This document shows positions 63,984-64,000 of a stretch of 64,000 bases of DNA, one piece after another (positions within the stretch are counted from its first letter, which is position 1; every line of letters begins with the position of its first letter). The stretch is from positions 186,001-250,000 of the forward strand of contig NZ_KB904327.1 in assembly GCF_000379965.1 (NCBI RefSeq), read 5' to 3'. The notes under the pieces were generated by a model, which worked only from the letters and a program-made list of their open reading frames with translations, was not told the DNA's origin and did no database searches. The translations under genes were made by a program, and so were the position numbers. Source of the DNA: Hoylesella nanceiensis DSM 19126 = JCM 15639. Lineage in GTDB: Bacteria > Bacteroidota > Bacteroidia > Bacteroidales > Bacteroidaceae.

Positions 63984-64000
63984 GAGAGGGCTGAAACATG

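Overview
The window looks like a chromosome segment of a low-GC Bacteroidales species, most likely in or near Prevotella. This rests on the Bacteroidetes-type promoters (TTTG or TTG, about 19-20 nt, then TAnnTTTG) ahead of many genes, the near absence of Shine-Dalgarno sequences, and families typical of the order: DUF4301, DUF4296, DUF4738, a C69 dipeptidase, a KorDABC-type 2-oxoacid:ferredoxin oxidoreductase and a FadL-like outer-membrane protein. The species cannot be fixed from the sequence alone.

Positions 1 to about 8990 are accessory DNA and visibly richer in G+C than the rest. The block opens with a C-terminally truncated RND-efflux adaptor, a scar ORF, and an intact heavy-metal P-type ATPase closed by a strong terminator. 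Next comes an integrative mobilizable element: two excisionase-like HTH proteins reading leftward, then a VapE/DUF3874 ATPase, a Toprim primase, a DUF3408 protein, a MobC-like accessory protein and a MOBP-like relaxase reading rightward. No integrase is present. In its place on the left is a 217-bp inverted-repeat-bounded scrap of an IS982-family transposase. A run of hairpins just before mobC is the best oriT candidate. Between the relaxase and prmA lies a perfect promoter inside a palindrome and, 210 nt downstream, a strong terminator, which may define a small RNA.

From about 9250 to the end is core chromosome. In order: prmA; a Tyr/Trp/Gly-rich secreted protein; a FadL-like porin; panB; a beta-helix lipoprotein; cdd; tRNA-Ser(GCT); DUF4301; a nucleoside transporter; a bifunctional-nuclease/UVR protein with rsmE; pyruvate phosphate dikinase; NfeD with an SPFH protein; ffh-folD followed by the tightly coupled four-subunit ketoacid:ferredoxin oxidoreductase; RNase G, a 29-residue COX24-like ribosomal protein and an HU protein; a GHL10 glycoside hydrolase; groES-groEL behind a sigma54-like site; an HhH/beta-barrel protein; a ThiE-like protein; prs with a TlpA thioredoxin; an orphan gene with an unusually strong ribosome-binding site; ileS, a DksA-like protein, lspA and a DUF4296 lipoprotein; a C69 dipeptidase; tRNA-Glu(CTC); ispE; malic enzyme; a TetR regulator; a hydrolase-dead RelA-type (p)ppGpp synthetase; rfbC-ugd-DUF4738; and glycogen debranching enzyme.

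The metabolic genes fit an anaerobic fermenter. PPDK and malic enzyme work at the PEP/pyruvate/malate node, the 2-oxoacid:ferredoxin oxidoreductase handles keto acids, and the debranching enzyme points to glycogen storage. Outside the genes, the notable signals are a degenerate 22-bp-period repeat at three intergenic loci, a 71-nt nearly perfect hairpin downstream of ppdK, the decamer-phased GGGAA array in the mobilizable element, and the promoter/terminator pair at 9008-9300. I saw no CRISPR array, phage cluster or classical defence system.
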